NCBI GenBank assembly: GCA_963725185.1
Contig: CAVRXO010000013.1
Location: forward strand, 62,001-126,000
Source: VAZQ01 sp963725185
Lineage (GTDB): Bacteria > Pseudomonadota > Alphaproteobacteria > Rhizobiales > Xanthobacteraceae
Length of the DNA stretch: 64,000 bases
Reading direction: 5' to 3'
In this document: piece after piece, positions 44,492-52,471 of the stretch
Layout of the letters: each line of letters starts with the position of its first letter
Position numbering within the stretch: the first letter of the stretch is position 1
The notes under the pieces: model-generated
What the model saw: only the letters and a program-made list of their open reading frames with translations
Told to the model about the DNA's origin: nothing
Databases searched by the model: none
Translations under genes and position numbers: made by a program

Positions 44492-45956
44492 GTGAATATA
44501 GCAGCCACCGCGGGGAGCGCCGAGAAGGCCCTCTGTTTCGACTATCTGGAGCGCAACGCCAAGGCCATCGCCACGCTCAACGACAGCATCTTCTATTTCG
44601 GCGAATTGGGCATGCAGGAGATCGAGACCTCCCGCCTGATGTGCGATCTGCTCGAGACGGCGGGCTTCAAGGTCGAGCGCGGCATCTCGGGCTTCGTGAG
44701 CGGCTTCTGCGCCAGCTACGGCAGCGGCGGACCGGTGATCGCGATCCACACCGAATACGATGCCAATCCGGACAATTCCCAAAGCTCCGGCATCGCCGAG
44801 CAGAAGCCCATCGTCGAGGGCGCGCCCGGCCATTGCGAAGGCCACAACGTCAACGCGGCGGTGCTGGTCGCTTCCGCGCTTGCCGCCAAGGCGGCGATCG
44901 ACCGCTACGGCCTCAAGGGCACCCTCAAGGTGTTCGGCGCGCCGGCCGAGGAGCAGCTGATCAGCCGGCCCTATTTCGTGCGCGACGGCTGGTTCGACGA
45001 CGTCGACGTCGCCTTCGCGGATCACATCGGCCCGGCGCTGTCGGTCGGCTACGGCCTGATCCAGTCGGCGCTGCTCTCGGCGACCTTCACGTTCCACGGC
45101 GAGACCGCCCATGCCGGCGTCGCGCCCTGGAAGGGCCGCGACGCGCTCGACGGCGTCGTGCTCATGGACATGGGGCTCGCCCAATACCGCGAGCACATGA
45201 CGCCCTCGATGCGGGCGCAGCGCGTCATCACCAACGGCGGCAACCAGCCCAACGTGATCCCGCGCACGGCCGCCGTCTGGTGGATGTTCCGCGACGGCAG
45301 CGCCGAAGGCGTGCTCAAGCTGTTCGAGCAGGCCAAGAAGATCGCGCAGGGCGCGGCGCTGATGACCAATACCAGCGTCGAGACCGACGTCATCAGCGCG
45401 GTATGGCCGGTGCGCGGCAACCGCACGCTGGCCGAGCTGTTCCAGCGCGAGATCGATGCCGTGGGCCCGCCGGACTGGACCAAGGAGGAGGACGACCTCG
45501 CCCGCGCCGTGCAGGCGAAGGCGAAGGTGCCGGTCGAGGGCCTCAAGCGCACCATCGACGGGCTCAAGGGCCCGGCGGTGCAGAAGCCGGCCGCCAACGA
45601 TGCGGGCGACATCTCGTGGAAGGTGCCGATGATAAAGTTCTATTTTCCGGCCAGCATCCCGCACATCAATTTTCACCACTGGGCGGCGGGCGTTCCGCTC
45701 GCCACCTCGATCGCCCACAAGGGCGCGCTCTTTGGGCGCCAAGGTGATGGCGGCGTCAATCGTCGAATGCTTGAAGAATCCCGCGATCGTCGCCGAGGCC
45801 AAACGCACCTTCAAGGAAGAGATCGCCGGCACCGACTACCGCCCGCTGCTGCCAGCCGACCAGAAGCCGCCGGTCGACCTCAACCGCGCCATGATGGAGA
45901 AATTCCGGCCGCTCATGGCCAAGCATTACCTGAAGGAGAAGCCGGTGTTCCGGTGA
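44492..45956 (+). pseudogene. M20-family amidohydrolase (AbgB-like), frameshifted
   Basis: This metallo-amidohydrolase of the M20D/AbgB kind has about 487 residues after correcting one shift. Segments include PVIAIHTEYDANPDNSQ, APGHCEGHNVNAAVLVAS, KVFGAPAEEQLISRPY, DVAFADHIGP and the dimerisation segment FHGETAHAGVAPWKGRDALD. Such enzymes cleave amide bonds, for example p-aminobenzoyl-glutamate. Near 45729-45735 an extra base moves the frame after AHKGAL; the true C-terminus continues as GAKVMAASIVECLKNPAIVA to 45956. The start is GTG with GGGAG eight bases ahead. Confidence 0.82.
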
Positions 45957-45983
45957 CGCGGGCGACAACTCGCTTCCACGAGC

Positions 45984-46116
45984 TCATGGGAGTGCTTGAT
46001 TGATATCGGTGCGGACGAAATCGTCGCCTTTGAACAACAGCGGCTCGCCCGTGACCTTGGCAAGCGCTAGGCAAAGCAGTCGCCGAAATTCAGCTTTGCC
46101 GGATGGCCACGATCAT
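45984..46116 (-). pseudogene. vapC: VapC toxin remnant with large internal deletion
   Basis: An ATG at 46116 overlaps the vapB stop in the ATGA manner normal for vapBC. After only MIV the sequence jumps into the C-terminal signature of PIN-domain VapC toxins, GHPAKLNFGDCFA then ALAKVTGEPLLFKGDDF and ending QALP, with one base missing after DCFA. Roughly two thirds of the normal 130-residue toxin, including most catalytic acids, is gone. The ribonuclease cannot be functional. Confidence 0.75.
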
Positions 46117-46367
46117 CGAGGCAATCCGCGGTCGTCGTACAGGAGGTCACCATGCGCGGCGGATCGGGACGGCTCCTTGAGGCGCCCCGCGCAGTCTTTT
46201 CCGATTGCGAGTAGTTGGTCCGCCAGCTTGTCGCCGCGTGCGCGACCAAGGCGTGCGAGCCGCTCACGCAGAGCCACGGTGACGGCTGTTGTCATGCTCT
46301 CGCCCGTCAGCCGTGCGAGTTTCTCCGCCAGGCGACGTGCCTCCGTGTTCTTGATATTTAAGCCCAT
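46113..46367 (-). CDS. vapB: VapB-type antitoxin, orphaned
   Basis: This 84-residue protein is MGLNIKNTEARRLAEKLARL, then TGESMTTAVTVALRERL, ending DLLYDDRGLPR. The N-terminus is the PSK/VapB DNA-binding region that represses its own operon, and the tail is the usual toxin-neutralising part. The length is typical and the frame intact. Since its VapC partner is deleted, the antitoxin could still buffer related toxins encoded elsewhere, or simply be decaying. Confidence 0.85.
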   Translation of the reverse strand: MGLNIKNTEARRLAEKLARLTGESMTTAVTVALRERLARLGRARGDKLADQLLAIGKDCAGRLKEPSRSAAHGDLLYDDRGLPR

Positions 46368-46462
46368 CCGGAAACCTTTCTACCTGCTGTCGATACCTTC
46401 GGCGCAGCTGAACAGGGAAGGCGGGACGTCGAGGCCAAGCGCCGTGGCGGTCTCGTCCCCGA

Positions 46463-47542
46463 TTACCTCCCGCCGCTGCTCAGGATTTCGGCATAGAGGT
46501 TCTGCCACTTTTCGCCCTGATCGAGGACGAGATCGGGGGATACGAAGTTGAGCGAAAGACCGCTGAGCACGGAGGGGATCTTTCGGCTGGTCGGCACGAA
46601 CTCGCGTCCGAGCATGATCTTTTGCCCGTCGCTGAGCATGAAATCGTAGAACAGCAGCGCCGCGTGCGGGTGCGGCGCGCGTTTCGCCATCCCCATGCCG
46701 TCCGGCCGCGCAACCGTCGGCGGCAGCAGGAACCAGTCGACCGGGGCGCCGGCCTTGCGGGCGACGTCGGCGTTCTGCATGAAGACGGTGAGCCCGATCG
46801 GCACCTCGCCGGCCGCCGCCAGGTTGGTGAGGAGCGTATGGCCCTTGCGCACCGACATCCCATTCGCGGCGACGATATCGCGGAACAGCTTGAGCCCTTT
46901 CTGCTCGCCCATGAGGCCCACCACCATGCCGAACCAGTCGTAGTCGTCGGCCTCCATGCCGAGCATTCCGCGGAACGCCGGAGCGCGCAGGTCCTCGTAG
47001 GATTTCGGCAGGTTCTCCTTCTTCACCAGCCTGGTGTTGTAGACGCCCGCGACGATGTTGACCCGGGTGCCGACCCATTGGCCCTGCGGGCGTAGCGCCT
47101 CCGGGATGAGATCGGCCAGATATGGCGACTTCACGGTCTGCAGGAGACTTTCCCGGTACAAGGCTTCGAGCGCAAAGCTGTCGCTCTCCATGATGTCGAC
47201 GTCGTACCGGTTCGCGGCCGCCTCGGTCACCACGCGCTGCAGGATATCCTTGCCGGAGCCGCGCCAGATGCGGATCTTGACCCCGTATTTCGCTTCGAAG
47301 GCCTTCTGCAGCGGGATGATGCTGTCCACCTGCATGGACGAATAGAGCGTGAGCTCGCCTTCCTGCTTGGCGCCATCCATCAGCAGCCGCTCGCGGTCCG
47401 CGCCCAGGTAAGTGGCGAGCGCCGATGGGCTGGTCGGCTGCGCGCGGGTCGGCGCATTCCACAGCAGCAAGCCGCAGGCCAAGACCAACCAAGCCGCGCG
47501 CCGCAGCCTGCATCGGCGCGCGCGGCGCACGATGAAGGCCAT
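46463..47542 (-). CDS. Periplasmic binding protein of the iron(III)/family-1 type
   Basis: This 359-residue protein has a signal peptide (CRLRRAAWLVLACGLLLWNA). It has a binding-protein fold: MDGAKQEGELTLYSSMQVDS, AFEAKYGVKIRIWRGSGKDI, VTEAAANRYDVDIMESDSFA and PQGQWVGTRVNIVAGVYNTR. Relatives bind ferric iron, phosphonates or small anions for ABC importers; no permease or ATPase lies nearby. The ATG at 47542 shares one base with the stop of the upstream Bug gene, so the two are translationally coupled. Confidence 0.85.
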   Translation of the reverse strand: MAFIVRRARRCRLRRAAWLVLACGLLLWNAPTRAQPTSPSALATYLGADRERLLMDGAKQEGELTLYSSMQVDSIIPLQKAFEAKYGVKIRIWRGSGKDILQRVVTEAAANRYDVDIMESDSFALEALYRESLLQTVKSPYLADLIPEALRPQGQWVGTRVNIVAGVYNTRLVKKENLPKSYEDLRAPAFRGMLGMEADDYDWFGMVVGLMGEQKGLKLFRDIVAANGMSVRKGHTLLTNLAAAGEVPIGLTVFMQNADVARKAGAPVDWFLLPPTVARPDGMGMAKRAPHPHAALLFYDFMLSDGQKIMLGREFVPTSRKIPSVLSGLSLNFVSPDLVLDQGEKWQNLYAEILSSGGR

Positions 47543-48609
47543 CACTCCGCTATCGACTCCTTCAAGATCCGCACCACCTCCGGATCCACGTGGCGCATGC
47601 GCTGGAACAAGGGCTCGATCGCATCCGCCTTGATCAGGTCGGGCTCCTCGCCGGTGACCCGCATGTAGTCCTCAATGAAACCCTTGTCCTCCCCGAGCGC
47701 ATCGACGGCCGCCCGCAGCGCGTCGACCGCCTCGCCCGGCGCGCCTTTGGGCAGCACGATGAGGCGCTGCAGCTTGGTGCTGATGTCGTTCATCAAGAGG
47801 AGCGCCTCGAATTTCGGGCTCGTGGGCGGCTTGCCGAAGGCCTGCGCATAGACCTTGTCGAAGGTCTGGATGCCGGCGCGCTCGAGCGCCGGGTCGCCGA
47901 TCGGGGTGCCGTCCGGTGCCATCGCCGGAAACTGGAACAGTGTCATGCCGACGCCGGTATTGATGATCTGCGGAATGACCTGGGTGTGATAGCCGGGCAA
48001 GGAGCTGCCGCTGAAGTTCACCTCGTTCTGCAGCATCGCCTTGTTGACCTGGGCGGTGCCCGGAAAGCCGGTCACCATCGTGTAGGGCAGGCCCAGGATC
48101 TCCAGCGCCAGGCGCAGCCGCGTGTCGTGGGAGGTGCTGCGCGCATAGCCGCCGGCGTAAACGTTCTTGGCCCTGACGATGTCGGCCGGCTTGGCCATGC
48201 CGCCCGGCACGATGTCCTTGCGGGCATAAACCACGTTGAAGCCGCCCGCCGCGCCGATCACGTTGAAGTCGTAAAGCTTGACGCGCAGCGACGGATCCTC
48301 GGTCAGCGAGGTCGTGGCGCTGGTGGTGAAATAGCCGGCGGTCAGGCCGTCCGGCTGCGACGCGATGTTGAGGCCGAGCTGGTTGATGGCGGCGGCGCCG
48401 CCGGCGCCCGGCACATTGCGGATGATCACGGTCGGGTTGCCGGCAATGTATTTCGGCAGGTAGCGCTGGTAGATGCGGGCCTCGGTGTCGGCATTGCCGC
48501 CCACCCCGTAGTTCACCAGGAGCGTAAGCGTCTTGCCCTTGTAGAACTGGGCGTTGGCCGGCACCGCCGGTAGGACCAGCGCGGCGGCCAGCAGGGCTCG
48601 CATCAACAT
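47542..48609 (-). CDS. Bug-type solute-binding protein (divergent TTT family)
   Basis: This 355-residue protein has a signal peptide (MLMRALLAAALVLPAVPANA). Landmarks are FYKGKTLTLLVNYGVGGNAD, NVPGAGGAAAINQLGLNIAS and TGFPGTAQVNKAMLQNEVN. The ATG at 48609 has GGGAG seven bases ahead. Its stop overlaps the start of a family-1 binding protein, an unusual pairing of two different binding-protein families in one coupled unit. The ligand is unknown, with a carboxylate expected from the family. Confidence 0.85.
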   Translation of the reverse strand: MLMRALLAAALVLPAVPANAQFYKGKTLTLLVNYGVGGNADTEARIYQRYLPKYIAGNPTVIIRNVPGAGGAAAINQLGLNIASQPDGLTAGYFTTSATTSLTEDPSLRVKLYDFNVIGAAGGFNVVYARKDIVPGGMAKPADIVRAKNVYAGGYARSTSHDTRLRLALEILGLPYTMVTGFPGTAQVNKAMLQNEVNFSGSSLPGYHTQVIPQIINTGVGMTLFQFPAMAPDGTPIGDPALERAGIQTFDKVYAQAFGKPPTSPKFEALLLMNDISTKLQRLIVLPKGAPGEAVDALRAAVDALGEDKGFIEDYMRVTGEEPDLIKADAIEPLFQRMRHVDPEVVRILKESIAE

Positions 48610-48775
48610 GTCACGACTCCCGATCTTCAAGTCCGCCACCGGCATCGTCCCGCGGCTGCGCGATGAAGCCATTATGGATCGCTATCGTCAAATGGGAATT
48701 CCCCGTTGATCATATCACGGCTACGACCTGCGCGCCGGATGCACCGATCGGTAACAACGCCAAGGGGTGATGGAC

Positions 48776-49066
48776 ATGGCCGACTACATCCTTCTCATGC
48801 ACGATGACGCCGCCGCCGCCGACATGGATTGGGAGCCATATCTGCGCAGGCTGCGGCAGGATGGAATCTTTCAAGGCGGCAGCGCCATCGGCGATGGCGT
48901 CTGCGCACGCAAGAGCGGCGAGCCCGCTCCGCTGACGGCGCGCGTGGTCGGCTACATCCGGGTGACCGCCGACAGCCTTGATCAGGCGAAGTCCCTGCTC
49001 ATCGGCAATCCGGTCTACGACGCCGGCGGAACGGTGGAGATCCGTGAATTGCCGCGCACGGATTGA
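48776..49066 (+). CDS. YCII-domain protein
   Basis: This 96-residue protein is MADYILLMHDDAAAADMDWE, then YLRRLRQDGIFQGGSAIGDG and VVGYIRVTADSLDQAKSLL. YCII domains have a ferredoxin-like fold with a conserved His-Asp pair (here H and D in LLMHDD) and are suspected enzymes of small-molecule breakdown. AAGGGG stands eight bases ahead of the ATG at 48776; an earlier GTG and ATG are in frame but too close to that site. It is transcribed away from the Bug gene. Confidence 0.85.
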   Translation: MADYILLMHDDAAAADMDWEPYLRRLRQDGIFQGGSAIGDGVCARKSGEPAPLTARVVGYIRVTADSLDQAKSLLIGNPVYDAGGTVEIRELPRTD

Positions 49067-49095
49067 GCGTCCGGCCCGGCTTGGGCAGGGAGTTT

Positions 49096-49176
49096 CACAC
49101 TTGTCCCGGCCTTGAGCCGGGAGCGTTCCAAACTCTGCGCCTGTAACGGTCCCGGCTCAAGGCCGGGACAAGTGTG
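49096..49176. repeat. Perfect 27-bp inverted repeat element
   Basis: The arms at 49096-49122 and 49150-49176 are exact inverted copies centred on GTCCCGGCCTTGAGCCGGGA, separated by 27 bases. It lies between the ends of two convergent genes. It has the look of the short palindromic (REP/MITE-like) elements scattered through Bradyrhizobium-type genomes, and may also serve as a two-way terminator. Confidence 0.85.
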
Positions 49177-49220
49177 GATCGGCCGGCGGTAAAGCGAAAC
49201 AAGCGTCAGAAACGGGATTC

Positions 49221-50093
49221 TTAGTAGAGCGGCTCGCCCTCGACGGTGCACCGGCGCAGCGTCCGGCGCTCCTGCTCCGGCCAGTCGGTGCGAGCATGCA
49301 GGCAGGCCAGGTTGTCCCACATCACCAGGTCGCCGATCCGCCAGACATGCTCATAGATGATCGAGGGATCCTCGGCGATCTCGAACAGCTGCTGCAGCAG
49401 AGCCTCGCTCTCGTCGCGATCCATGCCTTCGATCCACATCGTGTTCTGGCTCGCGACATACAGCCCCTTGCGTCCGGAGCCGGGATTGGTGACGAAGATC
49501 GGCTGAAGGCAATGATGAATGTCCTCGAGCTTCCGGCTCAAGTTGATCCGCTTGCCGACGCTGTACTCGTGGCCCTGCATCACCATGACGCCGTCCAAGC
49601 GCTGCTTGAGCGCGGCGGGCAGGCGATCATAGGCGGCATACGAGCTCGAGAACTTGGTATGGCCGCCCTCCGAGGGGATCTCGATGCCGTAGAGGAATGA
49701 TGCCCGGTGCGGGCGCTGGCGGTAGCACTTGTCGGTGTGGAACCACATCTCGCCATGGCCGAGCGAGCCCAGCGGCTTGCCGTCGGCACCCACATTGTCG
49801 GTGATCAGCATCATGTCGTCCCAGTCCGGCCCATCGCGCTTGGTGGTGGGCGAGGGCGGTTGCACCCGCTTGGCAACGGGGCCGAAATAGGAGGCGAACC
49901 GCCGCTGGTCGTCCTCGGAAAGGTCCTGGTCGCGGATCACCAGAACGGTGTGCTGGTGCCAGGCATCCTTGATCTGGCGGACCGTCTCGTTGTCGAGCGG
50001 ATAGCGGAGGTCGACGCCGCCGATTTCCGCTCCGATGACCGGGTGCAGCTTGGTGATCGAAACCGTCCTGAGCTTTTCCGCGGCGCTTGCCAT
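49221..50093 (-). CDS. TauD/TfdA-family Fe(II)/2-oxoglutarate dioxygenase
   Basis: This 290-residue enzyme has iron ligands H119 and D121 in WFHTDKCY and H266 in CLHARTDW, with Arg residues in the C-terminal RRTLRRCTVEG to hold 2-oxoglutarate. Family members hydroxylate and so cleave sulfonates (taurine) or aryloxyacetates (2,4-D). The ATG at 50093 has GAAGGA nine bases ahead, and the length is typical. The substrate is unknown; neighbours do not show a sulfonate ABC system. It is divergent from the secreted paralogues. Confidence 0.92.
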   Translation of the reverse strand: MASAAEKLRTVSITKLHPVIGAEIGGVDLRYPLDNETVRQIKDAWHQHTVLVIRDQDLSEDDQRRFASYFGPVAKRVQPPSPTTKRDGPDWDDMMLITDNVGADGKPLGSLGHGEMWFHTDKCYRQRPHRASFLYGIEIPSEGGHTKFSSSYAAYDRLPAALKQRLDGVMVMQGHEYSVGKRINLSRKLEDIHHCLQPIFVTNPGSGRKGLYVASQNTMWIEGMDRDESEALLQQLFEIAEDPSIIYEHVWRIGDLVMWDNLACLHARTDWPEQERRTLRRCTVEGEPLY

Positions 50094-50472
50094 CTGAGTG
50101 CTTCCTTCAAAAACCTGCCCGACCGGGATCGGCCCAACAGCGAGCGCCCCAGCTTCGTTCAGCAGATGTGCGGCCGACTCTACTCGATGTCACGTGCTTG
50201 GGAAATAGCAACGCTGCCGGCAACGTCCCGGCGTCATCGCGATGACCGGCTCATCCGAGCCGACCCCCGATCGTATCCGCCGGATCGGGCATCCACCCGC
50301 TGTACGCTGGAGGCAACTCAGGTATGCTTTGGAGAGGGAGGAACCTATCACGAGCCGTATCGGCCGGCGACAACCGCGCCGGGATGATCGAAGGCCCGCC
50401 GCGAATCGATCGAGACCGTCGAGGTCAAGATCAGGCGCGCACGGTGAGTGCGCAAGGGAGGGAAGAACAACC
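50094..50472. other. Divergent intergenic region
   Basis: About 380 bases between the dioxygenase and secreted paralogue 2, with no gene. It should contain both promoters. GGAGAGGGAGG near 50332 resembles a ribosome-binding site, but no coding frame with recognisable content follows it. Confidence 0.35.
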
Positions 50473-51333
50473 ATGCCTTACCGTAGCTTGCTCGGTGCAA
50501 TCGCGTTGGCGGCGCTGTCGGTCGCGCCTGCCGGCGCCCAGATCGTCGATTTCTCGAAATATCCGAACCTGAAGGGCCAATGGAACCGGTTTGTCGTCCG
50601 CGGACTTCCCGGCCAGCCGTCATTCGACCAGACCAAGCCCTGGGGGTTCGGCCAGGGGGCGCCGCTGACGCCAGAGGCCAAGGCGATCGAGGAGGCGAGC
50701 ATGGCGGATCAGGCCGATGGCGGACTTGGCAACAGCGTCGAGCACGCTCGCTGCAGCGCAGCCGGCATGCCGTTCATGATGGTTGCATTCCATCCGCTGG
50801 AATTCGTCGTCATGCCGGAAACGACCTACATCTTGATTGCCGACTTCGATCCCTTGCGTCGGATCTTCACCGACGGACGCGACTGGCCCAAGCAGATCGA
50901 GCCGACTTTTCAGGGTTACTCGATCGGTAAGTGGGTGGACGAGGAGGGCAAGGGCCGTTTCGACGTACTTGAGGTGGAAACCCGCGGCTTCAAGGGACCC
51001 CGCATCTACGACATATCAGGCCTGCCGCTGCACGAAGACAATCAGTCGATCTTCAAGGAGCGTATCCATCTCGACAAGGCCGATCCGAACCTCCTGCATG
51101 ACGAGATCACGGTGATCGATCACGCCCTGACCCGGCCTTGGACCGTCGACAAGAAATACATCCGCAACGCCGATTCCCTGTCGGACTGGCCCGAATCCAT
51201 TTGCCCCGAATACAATGCGTGGGTCTTTACCGGCAAGGAAAACTATTACCTGAGCGCGGACGGTTATCTGATGCCGTCCAGGAAAGGGCAGGCGCCGCCG
51301 GATTTGCGATATTTCGACAAACCGCACAAATGA
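50473..51333 (+). CDS. Secreted protein of unknown function, paralogue 2
   Basis: This 286-residue protein has a signal peptide (MPYRSLLGAIALAALSVAPA, cut after AGA). Conserved stretches are WGFGQGAPLTPEAKAIEEAS, FTDGRDWPKQIEPTFQGYSI, GRFDVLEVETRGFKGPRIYD and GLPLHEDNQSIFKERIHLDK, ending GYLMPSRKGQAPPDLRYF. It is strongly similar to the next gene and more distantly to 39887-40813. A soluble periplasmic or surface protein with repeated beta strands is likely; the function is unknown. GGGAGGG precedes the ATG at 50473. Confidence 0.8.
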   Translation: MPYRSLLGAIALAALSVAPAGAQIVDFSKYPNLKGQWNRFVVRGLPGQPSFDQTKPWGFGQGAPLTPEAKAIEEASMADQADGGLGNSVEHARCSAAGMPFMMVAFHPLEFVVMPETTYILIADFDPLRRIFTDGRDWPKQIEPTFQGYSIGKWVDEEGKGRFDVLEVETRGFKGPRIYDISGLPLHEDNQSIFKERIHLDKADPNLLHDEITVIDHALTRPWTVDKKYIRNADSLSDWPESICPEYNAWVFTGKENYYLSADGYLMPSRKGQAPPDLRYFDKPHK

Positions 51334-51367
51334 CGACGCGCGTTCAGTGAAGGCATGGAGAACAGCG

Positions 51368-52198
51368 ATGCTCTTTCGAAGTTTGCTCGCCGCAACGGTG
51401 CTGGCGGCCGTTCTTTCGGTCACGGTTGCGGCCGCGCAGGCGCCCGATAGTGCGAAATATCCCGACTGGAAGGGCCAGTGGGGAAGGACCGGCAGCGGCG
51501 ATTGGGATCCGACCAAGCCCGCCGGCTTGGGGCAGCACGCACCGCTGACCCCGGAATATCAGGCCATGTTCGAGGCAGGCCTCGCCGATCAGGCGCGCGG
51601 CGGGCAGGGCACCGATCCCGGCTATCAGTGCCGGCTGCACGGCATGCCGCGCATGATGATCGGGATCCTGCCGCTCGAATTCATCATCACCCCGGAGGTC
51701 ACATTCATCGAGCGTCCGGACAGCCGGCCACGCCGCGTCTACACCGACGGCCGCGACTGGCCGGCGAGCGTTCAGCCGTCGTTCCCGGGCTACTCGATCG
51801 GCAGGTGGCTCGATACGAAGGGGGATGGCCGCTTCGATACGCTCATCATCGAAACCCGCGGCTTCCTCAGCCCGCGCAGCTTCGACGGCCGCGGCATCCC
51901 TTTGCACGAAGACGGGCAAAGCATCGTCAAGGAGCGCATCTTTCTCGACCAGACCGATCGGAACGCGCTTCACAACGAGATCACGACCATCGACAACGCG
52001 CTGACGCGCCCCTGGACGGTGACCCGGACCTACCGGCGCGACCCCGATACGGAACCGGTTTGGGTCGAGTATGTTTGCTGGGAGAACAATCGTCACGTGG
52101 CCATCGGCAGCGAGGACTACATCATCAACGCAGCCGACGGCAACTTGATGCCGGTCCGCAAGGGCCAGCCTGCGCCGGATTTGCGGAATTTCAAGTGA
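51368..52198 (+). CDS. Secreted protein of unknown function, paralogue 3
   Basis: This 276-residue protein has a signal peptide (MLFRSLLAATVLAAVLSVTV) and the same signature blocks as paralogue 2: LGQHAPLTPEYQAMFEAGLA, YTDGRDWPASVQPSFPGYSI, GRFDTLIIETRGFLSPRSFD, GIPLHEDGQSIVKERIFLDQ and GNLMPVRKGQPAPDLRNF. The ATG at 51368 has GGAG seven bases ahead and is preferred over an in-frame GTG at 51347. Only 34 bases separate it from paralogue 2, so the two are a tandem duplication in one operon. Confidence 0.82.
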   Translation: MLFRSLLAATVLAAVLSVTVAAAQAPDSAKYPDWKGQWGRTGSGDWDPTKPAGLGQHAPLTPEYQAMFEAGLADQARGGQGTDPGYQCRLHGMPRMMIGILPLEFIITPEVTFIERPDSRPRRVYTDGRDWPASVQPSFPGYSIGRWLDTKGDGRFDTLIIETRGFLSPRSFDGRGIPLHEDGQSIVKERIFLDQTDRNALHNEITTIDNALTRPWTVTRTYRRDPDTEPVWVEYVCWENNRHVAIGSEDYIINAADGNLMPVRKGQPAPDLRNFK

Positions 52199-52204
52199 GC
52201 GCCG

Positions 52205-52418
52205 CACCCGTTCGTCCCCGCGGACGAGCGGGTGAAGTAAACTTATGAATGACGAGCTTCTCCAACCGCTCGTCCCCGCGGATTCCCGCGTGCGAGCGGA
52301 TGAATACATTGCCACACCCGCTCATTCCCGCGGACGCGGGAAACCAGTCTTTGCCAAATTGCATGGGCGTTCGATGGGGCAAAGGCTGGATCCCCGCGTC
52401 CGCGGGGATGAGCGGGTG
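52205..52418. repeat. Cluster of three REP-like palindromes
   Basis: Three palindromes lie side by side between convergent genes: 52205-52234 (13-bp arms), 52266-52299 (CCGCTCG / CGAGCGG ends) and 52315-52418. The last has 41-bp arms with about five mismatches and a 22-base loop. All contain CCCCGCGG-type cores. The third is closely similar to 60171-60268. Confidence 0.8.
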
Positions 52419-52471
52419 GATAAGCTCGTCCTTCATCAGTTTTCTTCACACGCTCGTCCGCCGTCACAACC

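Noticed and set aside
43433..45832. Minus-strand frame fused to the ModA-like protein (799 codons)
   Set aside because: The extension beyond 44215 is antisense to the M20 gene. The real start has a ribosome-binding site and signal peptide.
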